Part shown: positions 45,615 to 54,703 of the stretch, in pieces
How the letters are laid out: every line of letters begins with the position of its first letter
Numbering within the stretch: the first letter of the stretch is position 1
From: Bin87 sp965220105
GTDB lineage: Bacteria > Chloroflexota > Dehalococcoidia > Lucifugimonadales > UBA3495
Length of the DNA: 64,000 nt
Assembly (NCBI GenBank): GCA_965220105.1
Contig: OZ244811.1
Location: 4,154,001 to 4,218,000 of the forward strand
Direction: 5' to 3'
The notes under the pieces: model-generated
What the model was told of the DNA's origin: nothing
What the model saw: the letters and a program-made list of their open reading frames with translations, nothing else
The model's database searches: none
Position numbers and translations under genes: made by a program

Positions 45615-47822
45615 TCAGTGCCGGAAACCCGTCTCAAATCCCCGCGCCGACGGATTGATCAACAGGTCGGGACGATGGCCCCAACGCTTCAGGAACCGAC
45701 CGAAGTTCTTGCGACTCAGTTCGTCGCGCTGGTTTTCGTCCAGCTCTTCCCACTGCCGGTGCTCGTGGCGCACCAGCGGAAGTTTGCTATCGCAAACCAC
45801 CCGGTAGCCGGCGTTCTTGAACTGGAAGCAGTAGTCAATATCGAGGTTACGATAGAACCGGAATGATTCGTGCATCAGCCCAACTGACGGCAGGTCAGCC
45901 CGCCGGAACGCCATGCAGTACGCCTGCATTGCGTCGGCGTCGCCTTCCTCAACCTCTTCGTGGAAGTGCTGCATATCGTCGGTGGTGAGGCCGTACGGCC
46001 CGAACACGCCAACCGTCTGGTCCGACAAATGCTCCGCCACCGGCTGCAGGATGTCTCCCACTACCTCTGTTGAGGCATCCATCACCACGATGTAGCGGCC
46101 CCGGGCCTGCTTGATGGCGATGTTCTTTCCTGCCGCGTCGCCAACCACATGATCGCAGTGGATGACCTTCAACCGGTCGTGCTGGTGAGTGGCTTCCTCC
46201 AGGTACTCGGCGGTGCCGTCCGTGGAGCCGTTGTCCACCACGATAACCTCGGCGGAAGCGTCGCCGGTGTGATTCAGAATCGCTTCAACGCAGCGGCGCA
46301 CGTCGTCAACATAATCGTAGGCGTTGACCACGAACGAGTAGTCGTACAGGTCCGGTTGGTCCAGCAGCGATGGCACTTCCCGGGAGGCCGATACCGACGT
46401 CCAGCGCGCTTCCTGCTGTTCCAGCGGGGTTTGCGGTCGTACCCGGGAGTCCTCACCCACATCTTCCACCACCAGGCCTCCCGACACCACGTCGGAACGC
46501 AGCGCGTCGGCGGCGGCAAAGGCAGCCTGACGGCGCAACGCCGCCCGCCGTTCTATGAGCTCGCGAGCGTCAGGACCGATTTCGTACTGCACCGGCACGT
46601 CGTGCAGGTTCAGGCCGAACACCCGGTCAAAGTCCAGGATCAGGTCCAGCTTGTCCGCATCCGGCAGACCCGAGCTCACCATGTCCCACGCGATGGCCAA
46701 GCCGCGCGGAAGGTCAAGGTCGTTATGCACAGCGTCCCAGAAACGGTTGCGCCACTCGTCCACTATGCTCTGGTCATCCAGACGGCTCCCGTTGCTCGGC
46801 GAATTCTGCCAGTTCCAAACCCGATTCCGCAGGTTGGTCAGCGCCTTCTCCGCAGCCCGCAAAGAGGTGAACGTAAAGTTCATCCGGTGGCGGTAGCGCA
46901 CCGTCATGCACAGGTACCGGAATGATAGCGGGTCGAATCCCCGGGCGCTGAGGTCTTCAATGAGAAACACGTTGCCGGCCGACTTGGCCATCTTGGCGCC
47001 GTCAGCAAGCAGGTGTTGCCCGTGCACCCAATAGTTAACGTGCTGGGCTCCGAACGCGCCTTCGCTCTGGGCTATCTCATCCTCATGGTGGGGGAACACG
47101 TTGTCCACGCCGCCGGTGTGGATGTCGAAACGCTCGCCCAGGTACTTATGGGCCATCGCCGAACATTCGATGTGCCAGCCAGGGAACCCTTCGCCCCAGG
47201 GGCTGTCCCATTTCACGTCCCGACCCGGCTCGGCTGCCTTCCACAGCGTAAAGTCCCGCGGATCCCGTTTCAGCGGGTCAGCCTCGGCGCGGACGCCTTC
47301 CAGCAAATCGCCGCCGAAGTTGTTCGACAGCTTGCCGTATTGGGAATAACTGTTGACGTCGAAGTAGATGTTCCGGCCGGCTTCGTACGCCGCTCCTTTC
47401 TCCATCAACGTCCCAACCATCTCCAGCATTTCCGGAATGTGCTGGGACGCCCAGGGGAAGACGTGGGCCGGCAGAATGTTTATCTCCCGCTCGTCTCGCC
47501 AGAAACAATCGGCGTAAAACTCGCCTATCTCCTGGATGGTCTTGCCTTCTTCCAGCGCGGCGATGATCATCTTGTCGCCCCCCGCTTCCACCAGTTCCTG
47601 GCGCATGTGACCCACATCAGTGATGTTCTTGATGTGGTAGACCTCGTTGCCGTCCACGGTCAGGACCCGCCGGATCCAGTCCGCCATCAGGTACGTACGC
47701 AGGTTCCCGATGTGGGCATACCGATATACCGTGGGGCCGCAGGTGTACATTGCGACGCGCCCGGGCGTCATCGGTTTGATTTCTTCAGCCGTTTTGGTGA
47801 GGGTGTTATAAATTCGTAACAC
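45615..47822 (-). CDS. cysS: Cysteinyl-tRNA synthetase fused to a family-2 glycosyltransferase
   Basis: A single 735-residue frame. Residues 1-465 are a complete CysRS: zinc ligands C28 (YTCGPTVY), C220 (GWHIEC), H245/H246 and E249 (HHEDE), the HIGN motif at 37-40, KMAKS at 277-281 (KMSKS variant) and the helical C-terminal domain with GLVVEDVGEDSRVRP. After a short linker, residues about 494-725 form a GT-A fold GT2 domain: SFVVNAYDYVDDVRRCVEAIL, EVIVVDNGSTDGTAEYL, GKNIAIKQARGRYIVVMDAST and LDIDYCFQFKNAGYR. The DxD motif reads DAS. I know of no such fusion. The protein should charge tRNA-Cys; the transferase role is unknown. Confidence 0.9.
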   Translation of the reverse strand: MLRIYNTLTKTAEEIKPMTPGRVAMYTCGPTVYRYAHIGNLRTYLMADWIRRVLTVDGNEVYHIKNITDVGHMRQELVEAGGDKMIIAALEEGKTIQEIGEFYADCFWRDEREINILPAHVFPWASQHIPEMLEMVGTLMEKGAAYEAGRNIYFDVNSYSQYGKLSNNFGGDLLEGVRAEADPLKRDPRDFTLWKAAEPGRDVKWDSPWGEGFPGWHIECSAMAHKYLGERFDIHTGGVDNVFPHHEDEIAQSEGAFGAQHVNYWVHGQHLLADGAKMAKSAGNVFLIEDLSARGFDPLSFRYLCMTVRYRHRMNFTFTSLRAAEKALTNLRNRVWNWQNSPSNGSRLDDQSIVDEWRNRFWDAVHNDLDLPRGLAIAWDMVSSGLPDADKLDLILDFDRVFGLNLHDVPVQYEIGPDARELIERRAALRRQAAFAAADALRSDVVSGGLVVEDVGEDSRVRPQTPLEQQEARWTSVSASREVPSLLDQPDLYDYSFVVNAYDYVDDVRRCVEAILNHTGDASAEVIVVDNGSTDGTAEYLEEATHQHDRLKVIHCDHVVGDAAGKNIAIKQARGRYIVVMDASTEVVGDILQPVAEHLSDQTVGVFGPYGLTTDDMQHFHEEVEEGDADAMQAYCMAFRRADLPSVGLMHESFRFYRNLDIDYCFQFKNAGYRVVCDSKLPLVRHEHRQWEELDENQRDELSRKNFGRFLKRWGHRPDLLINPSARGFETGFRH

Positions 47823-47895
47823 GACGCAACTCCCCCCTGGAGATTGGTTGGCGCCAGTTTAGCAGGATGCCGCACAGTTTGCACATCGACCGGGA

Positions 47896-50199
47896 TTACG
47901 GCTGCGGCGCAACCGCTGCCCCTGACGCCTTGAGTCCCGCTATTTCCGCCGCCGAGTAACCTGCTTCGGCCAGAATCTCGTCCGTGTCCGCGCCGAACCA
48001 CGGCGTCGGATTCCCCAGCCGCGGCGGCGTAGCAGACAATCGGGCCGTGGTGCCCGAGTGATCCACGCTGCCCCAAACCTGATGCTCGCGGGTCACGATG
48101 AAACCCGCGTTCCGCACCACCGGGTCGTCCCGATAGTCCTCCATCGTCAGGTTGGCCGTAACCGATGCGCCTCGGGAACCCAGCCGGCGGGCCCAGTGTT
48201 CTATGGCGCCGCCCTGTATCACCCGGCTCAACGCGGCGGCCTCTCCGGCATCGCCGTCTGCTGCGGCCACTGGCATCAGCTCCGGCAGTTGCATCGCCGA
48301 TTGCCACGAACTTTCATCGGGGAAGTGCAGATAGAGCCAGCCGTCCGACGCCTTGTACAACCGCGACCGCGCCGAGTATCCCCTGGCGTCTACGCCCTCA
48401 ATGTCGGAGCGCTGGTATCCGTCGTAGTCCAGGAAGTACGGCGATTGCAGCAACCCGGCGGTCAGCGCGAGTCCGCTGTCCACCGACTGACCCTGGCCGG
48501 TGCGGTTGCGCTCGTGGAGCGCCAGCGCCACCGCGTACGCGCCCATCAGGCCCGTGCCGTAGTCGTTGACGGCGTATGGGGACAGCATCGGCGCGCCGTC
48601 GCGACCGCCCCGCCGTACCTGCATACCGCTGGTTCCCTGGGCCAGCTGCTCCCAACCGGCCCGCTCCGACCACGGCCCGTCATACCCGAAGGCGTTCAGG
48701 GATGCGTAGACGATGTCCGGCCTGACCTTCTTGACCGCTTCGTAGCCCAGACCCAGGCGCTGCACCGCCGACTTGCGGTTGTTCTCCACGATGACGTCGG
48801 CAGATTCCACCAGCTTCCAGAAGACCGCCCGGCCTTCCTCTGATTTCAGGTTCAGCATGATGCTGCGCTTGCCCCGGTTGACGTCGATGTAACCGATGGG
48901 GTCCAGAATGCGCGTCGGGTCGTCTATCTTGATCACGTCGGCGCCGAATTCGCTCAGCGTACGTCCGCAGGTCGGCCCGGCCAGAATGATGCACATATCC
49001 AGAACCCGCACGCCCTGCAACGCGCTGAGCATGCCTCCGTTGGCGCTCGTCGTTGCGGACGCTCGCGCCGGCCGGCTGGACGCCTCGGCCAGGATGGCGT
49101 CGGTGTGCTCGCCCAACTTCGGCGCCCGACCCTGGATGGCGCCGGGGGTACCCCGCAGGCGAACCTGGACTCCCGGCTGCTTCATCGTGCCATGCTCGGC
49201 GTCTTCAACTTCTTCAACCATCCTGGCGGAAACAGCGTGCTCGTGAACCAGCCACTCGTCTACCGTCTTGCACACCGTGCACGCCCCGCCCTGGGCGTTG
49301 ATGTCCGCCTCCCATTGCCAGGCCGTCCGTTCCCTGAACATCTCGGCGAACCGGCCCTGCCAGAATTCCAGTGTCTCCGAGTCTACCGGATGCCCGAACA
49401 GCGGTACCACCTCGTCGATCCACTCGGTCTTGCCGGCTGCTGTCAACGTCTGGCGGGCGAATCGCTCGAACATCCCGTGGTGATATACCCAGCGTCCGTC
49501 GGCGCATTCGTAGGGGTGAGACATCACGGCCCGAGGGAACTCAAACCGGTCGACGAACTCGAACTCGTTGAATTTGATGATGCGGCTGCCCATCGCGGTG
49601 AACATCGCGGAGTGCAGCGGCACCTCGATGCGCTGGCCCCGGCCGGACTTGTCCCGGGCGTTGACGGCCATGGCTACCGAAACCGACCCCAGCAGTGCCG
49701 AAAAGGTGCTGGCGATGGGCAACGGCGTAAACAGGGGCTCGTCGCCGCTGTCGCCGGTCTCGGGATAAAACCCCGTCGCCGCGCTGATAACTGGGTCCCA
49801 ACCCTGCTGATTGCGGCTGGGGTGCTCTTCCCCGTACCCGGGCAGGGAGCAGTAGATCAGTCCCGGGTTCCCGGCCGACAGCTCTTCGTACCCTATACCC
49901 AACCGGTCGGCCACGCCGGGCCGGAAGTTTTCGATGACCACGTCGGCCCCAGCCACCAACGTCTGGGCGTTCTCGCGCCCTTCGTCGGTTTTCAGGTCCA
50001 GGACTACCGACCGCTTGCCCCGGTTCCAGGTGGCGAAGGCCGGCTCGCTACGCGCCGGATCGCCGCCGGGCCGCTCAACCTTAATAACATGAGCGCCCTG
50101 GTCGGACAGCAGCATCCCCAGCAGCGGGCCGGGCACGTACTGCCCAAATTCCACCACGTGTATATCTCGAAGCGATCCCGCAGACCCGTTAGTCGTCAT
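47896..50199 (-). CDS. Tandem-domain family III CoA-transferase (CaiB/BaiF-like)
   Basis: A 767-residue protein made of two CaiB/BaiF domains (about 1-375 and 393-767) joined by an Ala/Ser-rich linker. Each half has the family start (VVEFGQYVPGPLLGMLLSDQGAHVIKVE; VLDMCIILAGPTCGRTLSEFGADVIKID), an NRGKRS loop and a GLGYE-like segment. Such two-domain architecture is known from DddD. In both halves the position expected to hold the catalytic Asp (SMQDAV in formyl-CoA transferase) seems replaced: PLHSAMF (S197) and GLALTAG (about L579). If correct, the chemistry differs or is carried by other residues. Starts at ATG 50199. Confidence 0.85.
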   Translation of the reverse strand: MTTNGSAGSLRDIHVVEFGQYVPGPLLGMLLSDQGAHVIKVERPGGDPARSEPAFATWNRGKRSVVLDLKTDEGRENAQTLVAGADVVIENFRPGVADRLGIGYEELSAGNPGLIYCSLPGYGEEHPSRNQQGWDPVISAATGFYPETGDSGDEPLFTPLPIASTFSALLGSVSVAMAVNARDKSGRGQRIEVPLHSAMFTAMGSRIIKFNEFEFVDRFEFPRAVMSHPYECADGRWVYHHGMFERFARQTLTAAGKTEWIDEVVPLFGHPVDSETLEFWQGRFAEMFRERTAWQWEADINAQGGACTVCKTVDEWLVHEHAVSARMVEEVEDAEHGTMKQPGVQVRLRGTPGAIQGRAPKLGEHTDAILAEASSRPARASATTSANGGMLSALQGVRVLDMCIILAGPTCGRTLSEFGADVIKIDDPTRILDPIGYIDVNRGKRSIMLNLKSEEGRAVFWKLVESADVIVENNRKSAVQRLGLGYEAVKKVRPDIVYASLNAFGYDGPWSERAGWEQLAQGTSGMQVRRGGRDGAPMLSPYAVNDYGTGLMGAYAVALALHERNRTGQGQSVDSGLALTAGLLQSPYFLDYDGYQRSDIEGVDARGYSARSRLYKASDGWLYLHFPDESSWQSAMQLPELMPVAAADGDAGEAAALSRVIQGGAIEHWARRLGSRGASVTANLTMEDYRDDPVVRNAGFIVTREHQVWGSVDHSGTTARLSATPPRLGNPTPWFGADTDEILAEAGYSAAEIAGLKASGAAVAPQP

Positions 50200-50272
50200 C
50201 GTTCAACTCCTTGCGGTCCAATTGAACTTTTTTTGCCGAATGTTCCACACATCAACGGCAGTTTGCGTTGGC

Positions 50273-50401
50273 TTACCAGAACGCGGATAGCAGTCCGACC
50301 CCGGCGAAAATCAACACAATAACAATCGCGATCAGGTAAAACACCATCATCGCGCAACCGAAGCCGAGCCCGAACTTGAAGCCGTCAATTATCCTGTTCA
50401 T
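50273..50401 (-). CDS. Small single-span membrane peptide, 42 aa
   Basis: A short frame (ATG 50401, TAA 50273-50275). The N-terminus is MNRIIDGFKFGLGFG, basic and amphipathic, followed by one long hydrophobic helix (CAMMVFYLIAIVIVLIF, then AGVGLLSAFW). The composition is what a real small membrane protein shows, while neighbouring frames do not. GGAGGG lies about 14 bases upstream. It sits between the DAO-type oxidase and the CoA-transferase on the same strand. Function unknown. Confidence 0.55.
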   Translation of the reverse strand: MNRIIDGFKFGLGFGCAMMVFYLIAIVIVLIFAGVGLLSAFW

Positions 50402-50471
50402 TCTTCTGAACTGCCCTCCGGATGTCCGTTAATCCGTTGGAGTCACGGTTCGACGGTTCGCCAGACTGGTC

Positions 50472-51599
50472 TCATCCGCCGGCAAATCGGCCCGGGTCGC
50501 AACCCTTCAGGCTGATTTTGGTGTGCCCAGTGGCGATGATATCGGCGATGCCCTGCCCCATGGCCGGCCCCAGCAGGATGCCCTTTTTCTGCCCCCCCGT
50601 GGAGATGTACACGTTGTCCCAGCCTGGCGCTCCGCCTACGATGGGCAGCCAGTCCGGCGTCACCGGGCGCAGACACGCCGTGTGCAACGCAACCTCCGCA
50701 TCTGCCAGGGACGGCATCAGGCGCACCGCCAGCTTCAGGATGTTCTCCCGAGCTTCGTCGGTGAGCGACAGGTCGAATCCAACATCTTCTTCCGTCGAGC
50801 CGCACCAGATTAGTCCGTCGGTCTTGGCGTACATTGAACTGCCGCCGCCAATCAGCTCATAGTCCAGTCCCGGACCATTCGGCTTGACGCGAAGAATCTG
50901 GCCCTTCAGCGGGTTGACCGGAATGGCTATGTCCAGCCATTGCTCGGCGGTCCGGCACCAGGGCCCCGCCGCAATCAACAGCGACCCGCAGGGTATCTCG
51001 CCGTCGCCGGTCACCACCGACTCCACTCGCCCGTTTCCCAAACGCAGCCCCACCGCGCTGGTGGACACCTCTCGAGCGCCACGTTGACGGGCCGCGGCGG
51101 CCAACGCCTCGGTGAACTCTTTTCCGTCCAGTGCCCCGTTACCCACGGCCCGCACGCCTCCAAGAACGTCGGCTGACAGGCGCGGTTCTATCGACAGCAC
51201 GTCTTCCCGTTCCAGCCACTCGGCGGAAAATCCCGGCTCCGTCGCTCCGTTGAACGTCTCGAGGGTTTCATGCAAGTCCGGCAGCTCGGTCTCGTCCAGC
51301 GCGACCTTCAAGATCGCCGTGATGCGACCGTGGTAGTCGATGCCGGTCTCGGCGGGCAGGCTTTGCCACAACCCCTGGTGCAGTCGGAAGGACTGCAGCG
51401 CCATCTCCAGCAGCGGATCGGGCCAGCCGTGCCCTTCCAGCGGATTCAACCCGCCGGCGTTGTACCCGGAGGCCGCCGCAGCGACGCCATCCCGTTCAAT
51501 GATGGTGGATGTAATTCCCTGCTCCGCCAGATAATACGCGGCGGCGCATCCGGCGATGCCTCCCCCGATAATCGCTACGTCGGTTGCCTGACTAGTCAT
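50472..51599 (-). CDS. FAD-dependent amine oxidoreductase (DAO/glycine-oxidase-like)
   Basis: A 375-residue DAO-family flavoprotein that oxidises amino acids or amines. The FAD Rossmann motif is VAIIGGGIAGCAAAYYLAEQG, followed by the Asp/Glu-type ribose motif and AAAASGYNAGGL. Near the C-terminus ACLRPVTPDWLPIVGGAPGWDNVYISTGGQKKGILLGPAMGQGIADI is the typical FAD-closing segment. ATG 51599 has AAGGACAGAGCG in front; an in-frame TTG lies 15 bases upstream. Confidence 0.9.
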   Translation of the reverse strand: MTSQATDVAIIGGGIAGCAAAYYLAEQGITSTIIERDGVAAAASGYNAGGLNPLEGHGWPDPLLEMALQSFRLHQGLWQSLPAETGIDYHGRITAILKVALDETELPDLHETLETFNGATEPGFSAEWLEREDVLSIEPRLSADVLGGVRAVGNGALDGKEFTEALAAAARQRGAREVSTSAVGLRLGNGRVESVVTGDGEIPCGSLLIAAGPWCRTAEQWLDIAIPVNPLKGQILRVKPNGPGLDYELIGGGSSMYAKTDGLIWCGSTEEDVGFDLSLTDEARENILKLAVRLMPSLADAEVALHTACLRPVTPDWLPIVGGAPGWDNVYISTGGQKKGILLGPAMGQGIADIIATGHTKISLKGCDPGRFAGG

Positions 51600-51708
51600 C
51601 GCTCTGTCCTTCAATGCTGTTTCCCGTCCTTTATTGCAATACGTCTATGGCAATACGTCCTTTATTGCAAATCGAAGGGCGGGTTCCGGGTGCGTCGGGT
51701 TGTTAGGA

Positions 51709-51714
51709 TATAAT
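51709..51714 (+). promoter_or_regulatory. -10 box of the FmdB-like gene
   Basis: A consensus TATAAT 19 bases before the ATG, leaving a very short leader that just holds GGAGGTG. Upstream lie two direct copies of CGTCCTTTATTGCAA (51625-51639 and 51656-51670), 31 bases apart. Confidence 0.5.
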
Positions 51715-51732
51715 CGACGCCCGGAGGTGTCT

Positions 51733-51990
51733 ATGCCAATCTACGAGTACTATTGTGCAGGGTGCGGTTCCGAGTTTGAGGCCATTCGACCCGTTTCCCG
51801 CGCCGACGACCCCATTGACTGTAAAACCTGCCAGCAACCGGCCACCCGGCAGATTTCCAACTTCTCCTTTAAATCCGACACGTTCACCGCTCCGAAACTG
51901 CGCCGTCGTCCCGGGGATGCGTTTCGCGGAGGACGTCACGAGGCCGAATCGTCGTCGGAGCCCCAGGACGTCGACACGTCCGCCGGTTGA
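51733..51990 (+). CDS. FmdB-family zinc-ribbon protein
   Basis: An 85-residue protein beginning MPIYEYYCAGCGSEFEA, the hallmark of the FmdB/putative regulatory family, with a second Cys pair in CKTCQQPA that completes a zinc ribbon in the first 45 residues. The rest is a basic then acidic disordered tail (KLRRRPGDAF, ESSSEPQDVD). Family members have been proposed as regulators, but function is poorly known. ATG 51733 is preceded by GGAGGTGTCT. Confidence 0.88.
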   Translation: MPIYEYYCAGCGSEFEAIRPVSRADDPIDCKTCQQPATRQISNFSFKSDTFTAPKLRRRPGDAFRGGRHEAESSSEPQDVDTSAG

Positions 51991-52015
51991 CACCGCCGTG
52001 CCGGCCGCCTGGCCG

Positions 52016-52360
52016 CTAGTTCCCCCCGCCGCGCGCCCTGGCTTCGTTGCAGGCAATGCAGGTGCAGGCGCCTCGTAGCGATCGGTATGTGTAGATGCCG
52101 GTGTAGTGGGCATCGCTCCACAGAAATTGCAGCGCGTACTGGCCCACCGCCATCTGGTCTACGGCCCGTACGTCCGCCTGAACCGAACCCGGATCCAGCA
52201 GCGCCCGTCCGGTCATCTCCTCGACACACGAGGCGCAGGGGCAGCGCAATCGCAGCATCCGATGCGGGTATATGCCCCGGTGGCCATCGTCCCAGTTAAT
52301 GATGATGGCGTTCCCCGAAATGTCGACGTCCACCGGTTTGATGATTTCGTTGGTTGCCAT
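52016..52360 (-). CDS. DUF971-domain protein
   Basis: A 114-residue DUF971 protein (the N-terminal domain of gamma-butyrobetaine hydroxylases). The core is IIINWDDGHRGIYPHRMLRLRCPCASCVEE followed by ALQFLWSDAHYTGIYTYRSLR. A C-terminal CTCIAC and the CPCASC segment could bind metal or an Fe-S cluster; stand-alone DUF971 proteins are linked with Fe-S protein maturation. Convergent with the FmdB gene. Confidence 0.88.
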   Translation of the reverse strand: MATNEIIKPVDVDISGNAIIINWDDGHRGIYPHRMLRLRCPCASCVEEMTGRALLDPGSVQADVRAVDQMAVGQYALQFLWSDAHYTGIYTYRSLRGACTCIACNEARARGGGN

Positions 52361-52408
52361 TTCTAAATGCGCGGAGCTTCCTGCACGTATGGTCCCGACC
52401 GCTGACTA

Positions 52409-54106
52409 TTACCCGCCAGCATTCGGGGATTGCACTTCTGCCAGACGGGCCGGGCGGGGCATTTCGTCCGGGTCGGTGGGTATCTCGATTATGCTCGGGC
52501 CGTCGACGGCCAGCGCCTGACTGAACACGTCAGCAATATCTTCGGGACGCTCGACGTAGAAACCGGCGCCGCCGAACAATTCGGCGTACTTGTCGAACCG
52601 GGGGTTCACCGTATCAGCGCCCACGTACCGCTCGTTGAACGCGTATTTCTGGTACGCCTTCTCCGACCCCCAGCAATCGTTGTTCATGACCACCGATATG
52701 TTCTTCAGCCCATAGCGCACCGCGGTTTCGAATTCCTGCGCGTTGAACAGGAACCCGCCGTCGCCGTTGAAATTGACCACCGGTCGGTCGGGAGCGGCGA
52801 AGTTTGCCCCGATGGAAGCCGGGAAGCTGAACCCCAGCCCGCCCAGATCCAGCGCCATGATCAGGCTGCGGGGTTGGTAATAATTCAATCGATCCTGCCC
52901 GAAGTTGGGGGCCAACCCCGCGTCCAGCGCGATGATGGCGTCCCGGGGCATCACCTTCCGCAACTCGGCGTACACCCGCTGCGGCTTGATGTAATCGCCC
53001 GACAACTCCCCCTCGGCGGCCAGCCGAGCCGTTCGGGCCGCGTTCCAGGAGGCCACGCGCCCTTGCCATTCCGGATCGGGACGCAGCTCCGCATCGGCCA
53101 CGATCTGATTGATCTCGTCCACCACGGCGCCCACGTCTCCCTCGACGCCCACCGTAATGGGATAAATTCGCCCTATCTCCTTGGGGTCAATCTCGATGTG
53201 GACGATTCGGGCGTCGGCGGGAATGAATCGGTGGTCGAAGAACGTGGTGGACTGCCCCAGCCGCGTGCCGGCGGCCACGATCACGTCGGCGCTACGTACC
53301 GCGTTGATGGCTTCCTCAGCTCCCAGACGCCCCAGGTGCCCCAGGTAGTTGGGGTGGTTGTTGGGCACCGCATCCGCGCGCCCGTAGGAGGTAACAATGG
53401 GCGCGCCCGTTAGCTCGGCCAATCGCGCGATTTCACCATCGGCCAGGCTCCATTCCACACCGCCGCCGGCTACGATCACGGGCCGCCGGGCCGACATTAT
53501 CTCGCGGGCCGCCGCTTCCACCTGCTGGCGGTCGCCACGGGAGCGGGCCTGTCCGGTGCGGTACTCCGACGGCGCCAGTGACTCCAGCTCCACCTCGGCC
53601 CCCGGCAGCAGGTCCCTCGGGATGTCAACCAGCACCGGCCCCATCTTGCCCGACGTAGCAATCCGGAATGCCTGCCTCAATGCGTCCGGCAGTCGCTCAA
53701 CCTTGTTGATGGAGAAACTGGCCTTGGTGATGGGCTCAAATAGCGCCACCTGGTCGAATTCCTGGGTCGAATCCAGGTGCTGATGGTCGCGGGATGCGGA
53801 CGGCGCCAGCACGACCACCGGCGAGTGTCCGACGTAGGCGGAACCGATCCCGTAGGTGAGGTTCAAAACGCCCGGACCGTTGGTAACCAGGCACACCGAA
53901 GGGTCGCCCGAAATACGGCTGTACCCGTCGGCCATCAGCGCCGCGCCCTGCTCGTGGCGGACGCCCACAAACTCCATGTCGTCGCGGTCGTAGAGCGGGT
54001 CCAGCACGTCCAGAAATGAGGAGCCAACGATGCCAAAAATCTTGCTGACTCCTTCCTGCCGTAAAAGCTCGATTACGGCTTCGCCGGCCTTCATGCGCTG
54101 GGCCAT
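52409..54106 (-). CDS. Thiamine-diphosphate-dependent enzyme (acetolactate-synthase-like)
   Basis: A 565-residue three-domain ThDP enzyme. The N-terminal PYR domain has GVRHEQGAALMADGYSRISG with the catalytic Glu, the middle domain PVIVAGGGVEWS and the C-terminal PP domain the ThDP motif GDGGFLFNAQEFETAVRYGLKNISVVMNN. The start KIFGIVGSSFLDVLDPL resembles sulfoacetaldehyde acetyltransferase (Xsc) as well as acetolactate synthase and benzoylformate decarboxylase. No ilvN-like regulatory subunit is adjacent, so a biosynthetic AHAS is less likely. Substrate unresolved. Confidence 0.85.
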   Translation of the reverse strand: MAQRMKAGEAVIELLRQEGVSKIFGIVGSSFLDVLDPLYDRDDMEFVGVRHEQGAALMADGYSRISGDPSVCLVTNGPGVLNLTYGIGSAYVGHSPVVVLAPSASRDHQHLDSTQEFDQVALFEPITKASFSINKVERLPDALRQAFRIATSGKMGPVLVDIPRDLLPGAEVELESLAPSEYRTGQARSRGDRQQVEAAAREIMSARRPVIVAGGGVEWSLADGEIARLAELTGAPIVTSYGRADAVPNNHPNYLGHLGRLGAEEAINAVRSADVIVAAGTRLGQSTTFFDHRFIPADARIVHIEIDPKEIGRIYPITVGVEGDVGAVVDEINQIVADAELRPDPEWQGRVASWNAARTARLAAEGELSGDYIKPQRVYAELRKVMPRDAIIALDAGLAPNFGQDRLNYYQPRSLIMALDLGGLGFSFPASIGANFAAPDRPVVNFNGDGGFLFNAQEFETAVRYGLKNISVVMNNDCWGSEKAYQKYAFNERYVGADTVNPRFDKYAELFGGAGFYVERPEDIADVFSQALAVDGPSIIEIPTDPDEMPRPARLAEVQSPNAGG

Positions 54107-54488
54107 TCGTACACTCCTTTGTTGTAAATTAAGGGGCAGTTTACCATACGGTGGCGACCTGGCATGGTTGCGCCGGGTTCATCGCGACGCATCGTAAGAC
54201 GCGCTGACTCCACATTGGACGTCCGACACTTGCCCCGATAACCGAAATCCACCAGAATGCTACAATGGAAACCAACGTTGGCAGCCGGCCAGCATGGCGA
54301 TTCGTGGACGGGTCGGTATCGGTCAGTATGAGTATGCTGGTGGCAGTTGCCCTCAATAATTGTGTATTTTGCGAAAAACTGAATGTTTGGGATTCCTCAA
54401 AGAGCTAACCAGCCGGGAAGATGGGACGATAATAGTAGCTACGCTGTTGCTTTTCCCTGCCACAGTCGCAATTTACGGAGGTTTCAAA
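54107..54488. other. Intergenic region, possible promoter and alternative upstream start
   Basis: About 380 bases upstream of both the ThDP enzyme (minus) and a small charged gene (plus). A TACAAT lies near 54260. A frame open from TTG 54360 would give the next gene an N-terminal transmembrane helix (GTIIVATLLLFPATVAIYGGF). No other feature seen; sequence here is AT-richer than average. Confidence 0.4.
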
Positions 54489-54659
54489 ATGTTCTTTGCA
54501 GCCAAAGAAGCGGTTGAGAAGAAAGCCAGAGAACGGGGCCGCAGAGAGGGACGCCGTGAGGAGCGCGAGCGCATCAGCAAGGTGCTGGAGCAACAGGGCG
54601 TACCGCTTTCCCCGGAGCTCGTTAGAGTCCTTTCCGGCGAACCCGGTGAACACTCCTGA
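54489..54659 (+). CDS. Small highly charged protein, 56 aa
   Basis: ATG 54489 has GGAGG seven bases upstream. The product is a basic-acidic helix (KEAVEKKARERGRREGRREERERISKVLEQQG) ending in SPELVRVLSGEPGE, probably a coiled coil. An alternative start at TTG 54360 gives a 99-residue version with an N-terminal membrane helix. Function unknown; it is in an AT-richer segment next to a broken gene. Confidence 0.45.
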   Translation: MFFAAKEAVEKKARERGRREGRREERERISKVLEQQGVPLSPELVRVLSGEPGEHS

Positions 54660-54703
54660 TTGCCAAGTGCATCCAATTTGGCTTATCCGCACCGTGTGCA
54701 ACA

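Noticed and set aside
45615..47822. The fusion protein as MshC plus MshA, i.e. mycothiol synthesis in one chain.
   Set aside because: The CysRS half is full length with its C-terminal domain, unlike MshC, and the transferase is GT2-like, whereas MshA is GT4. Only a looser link to thiol chemistry remains possible.
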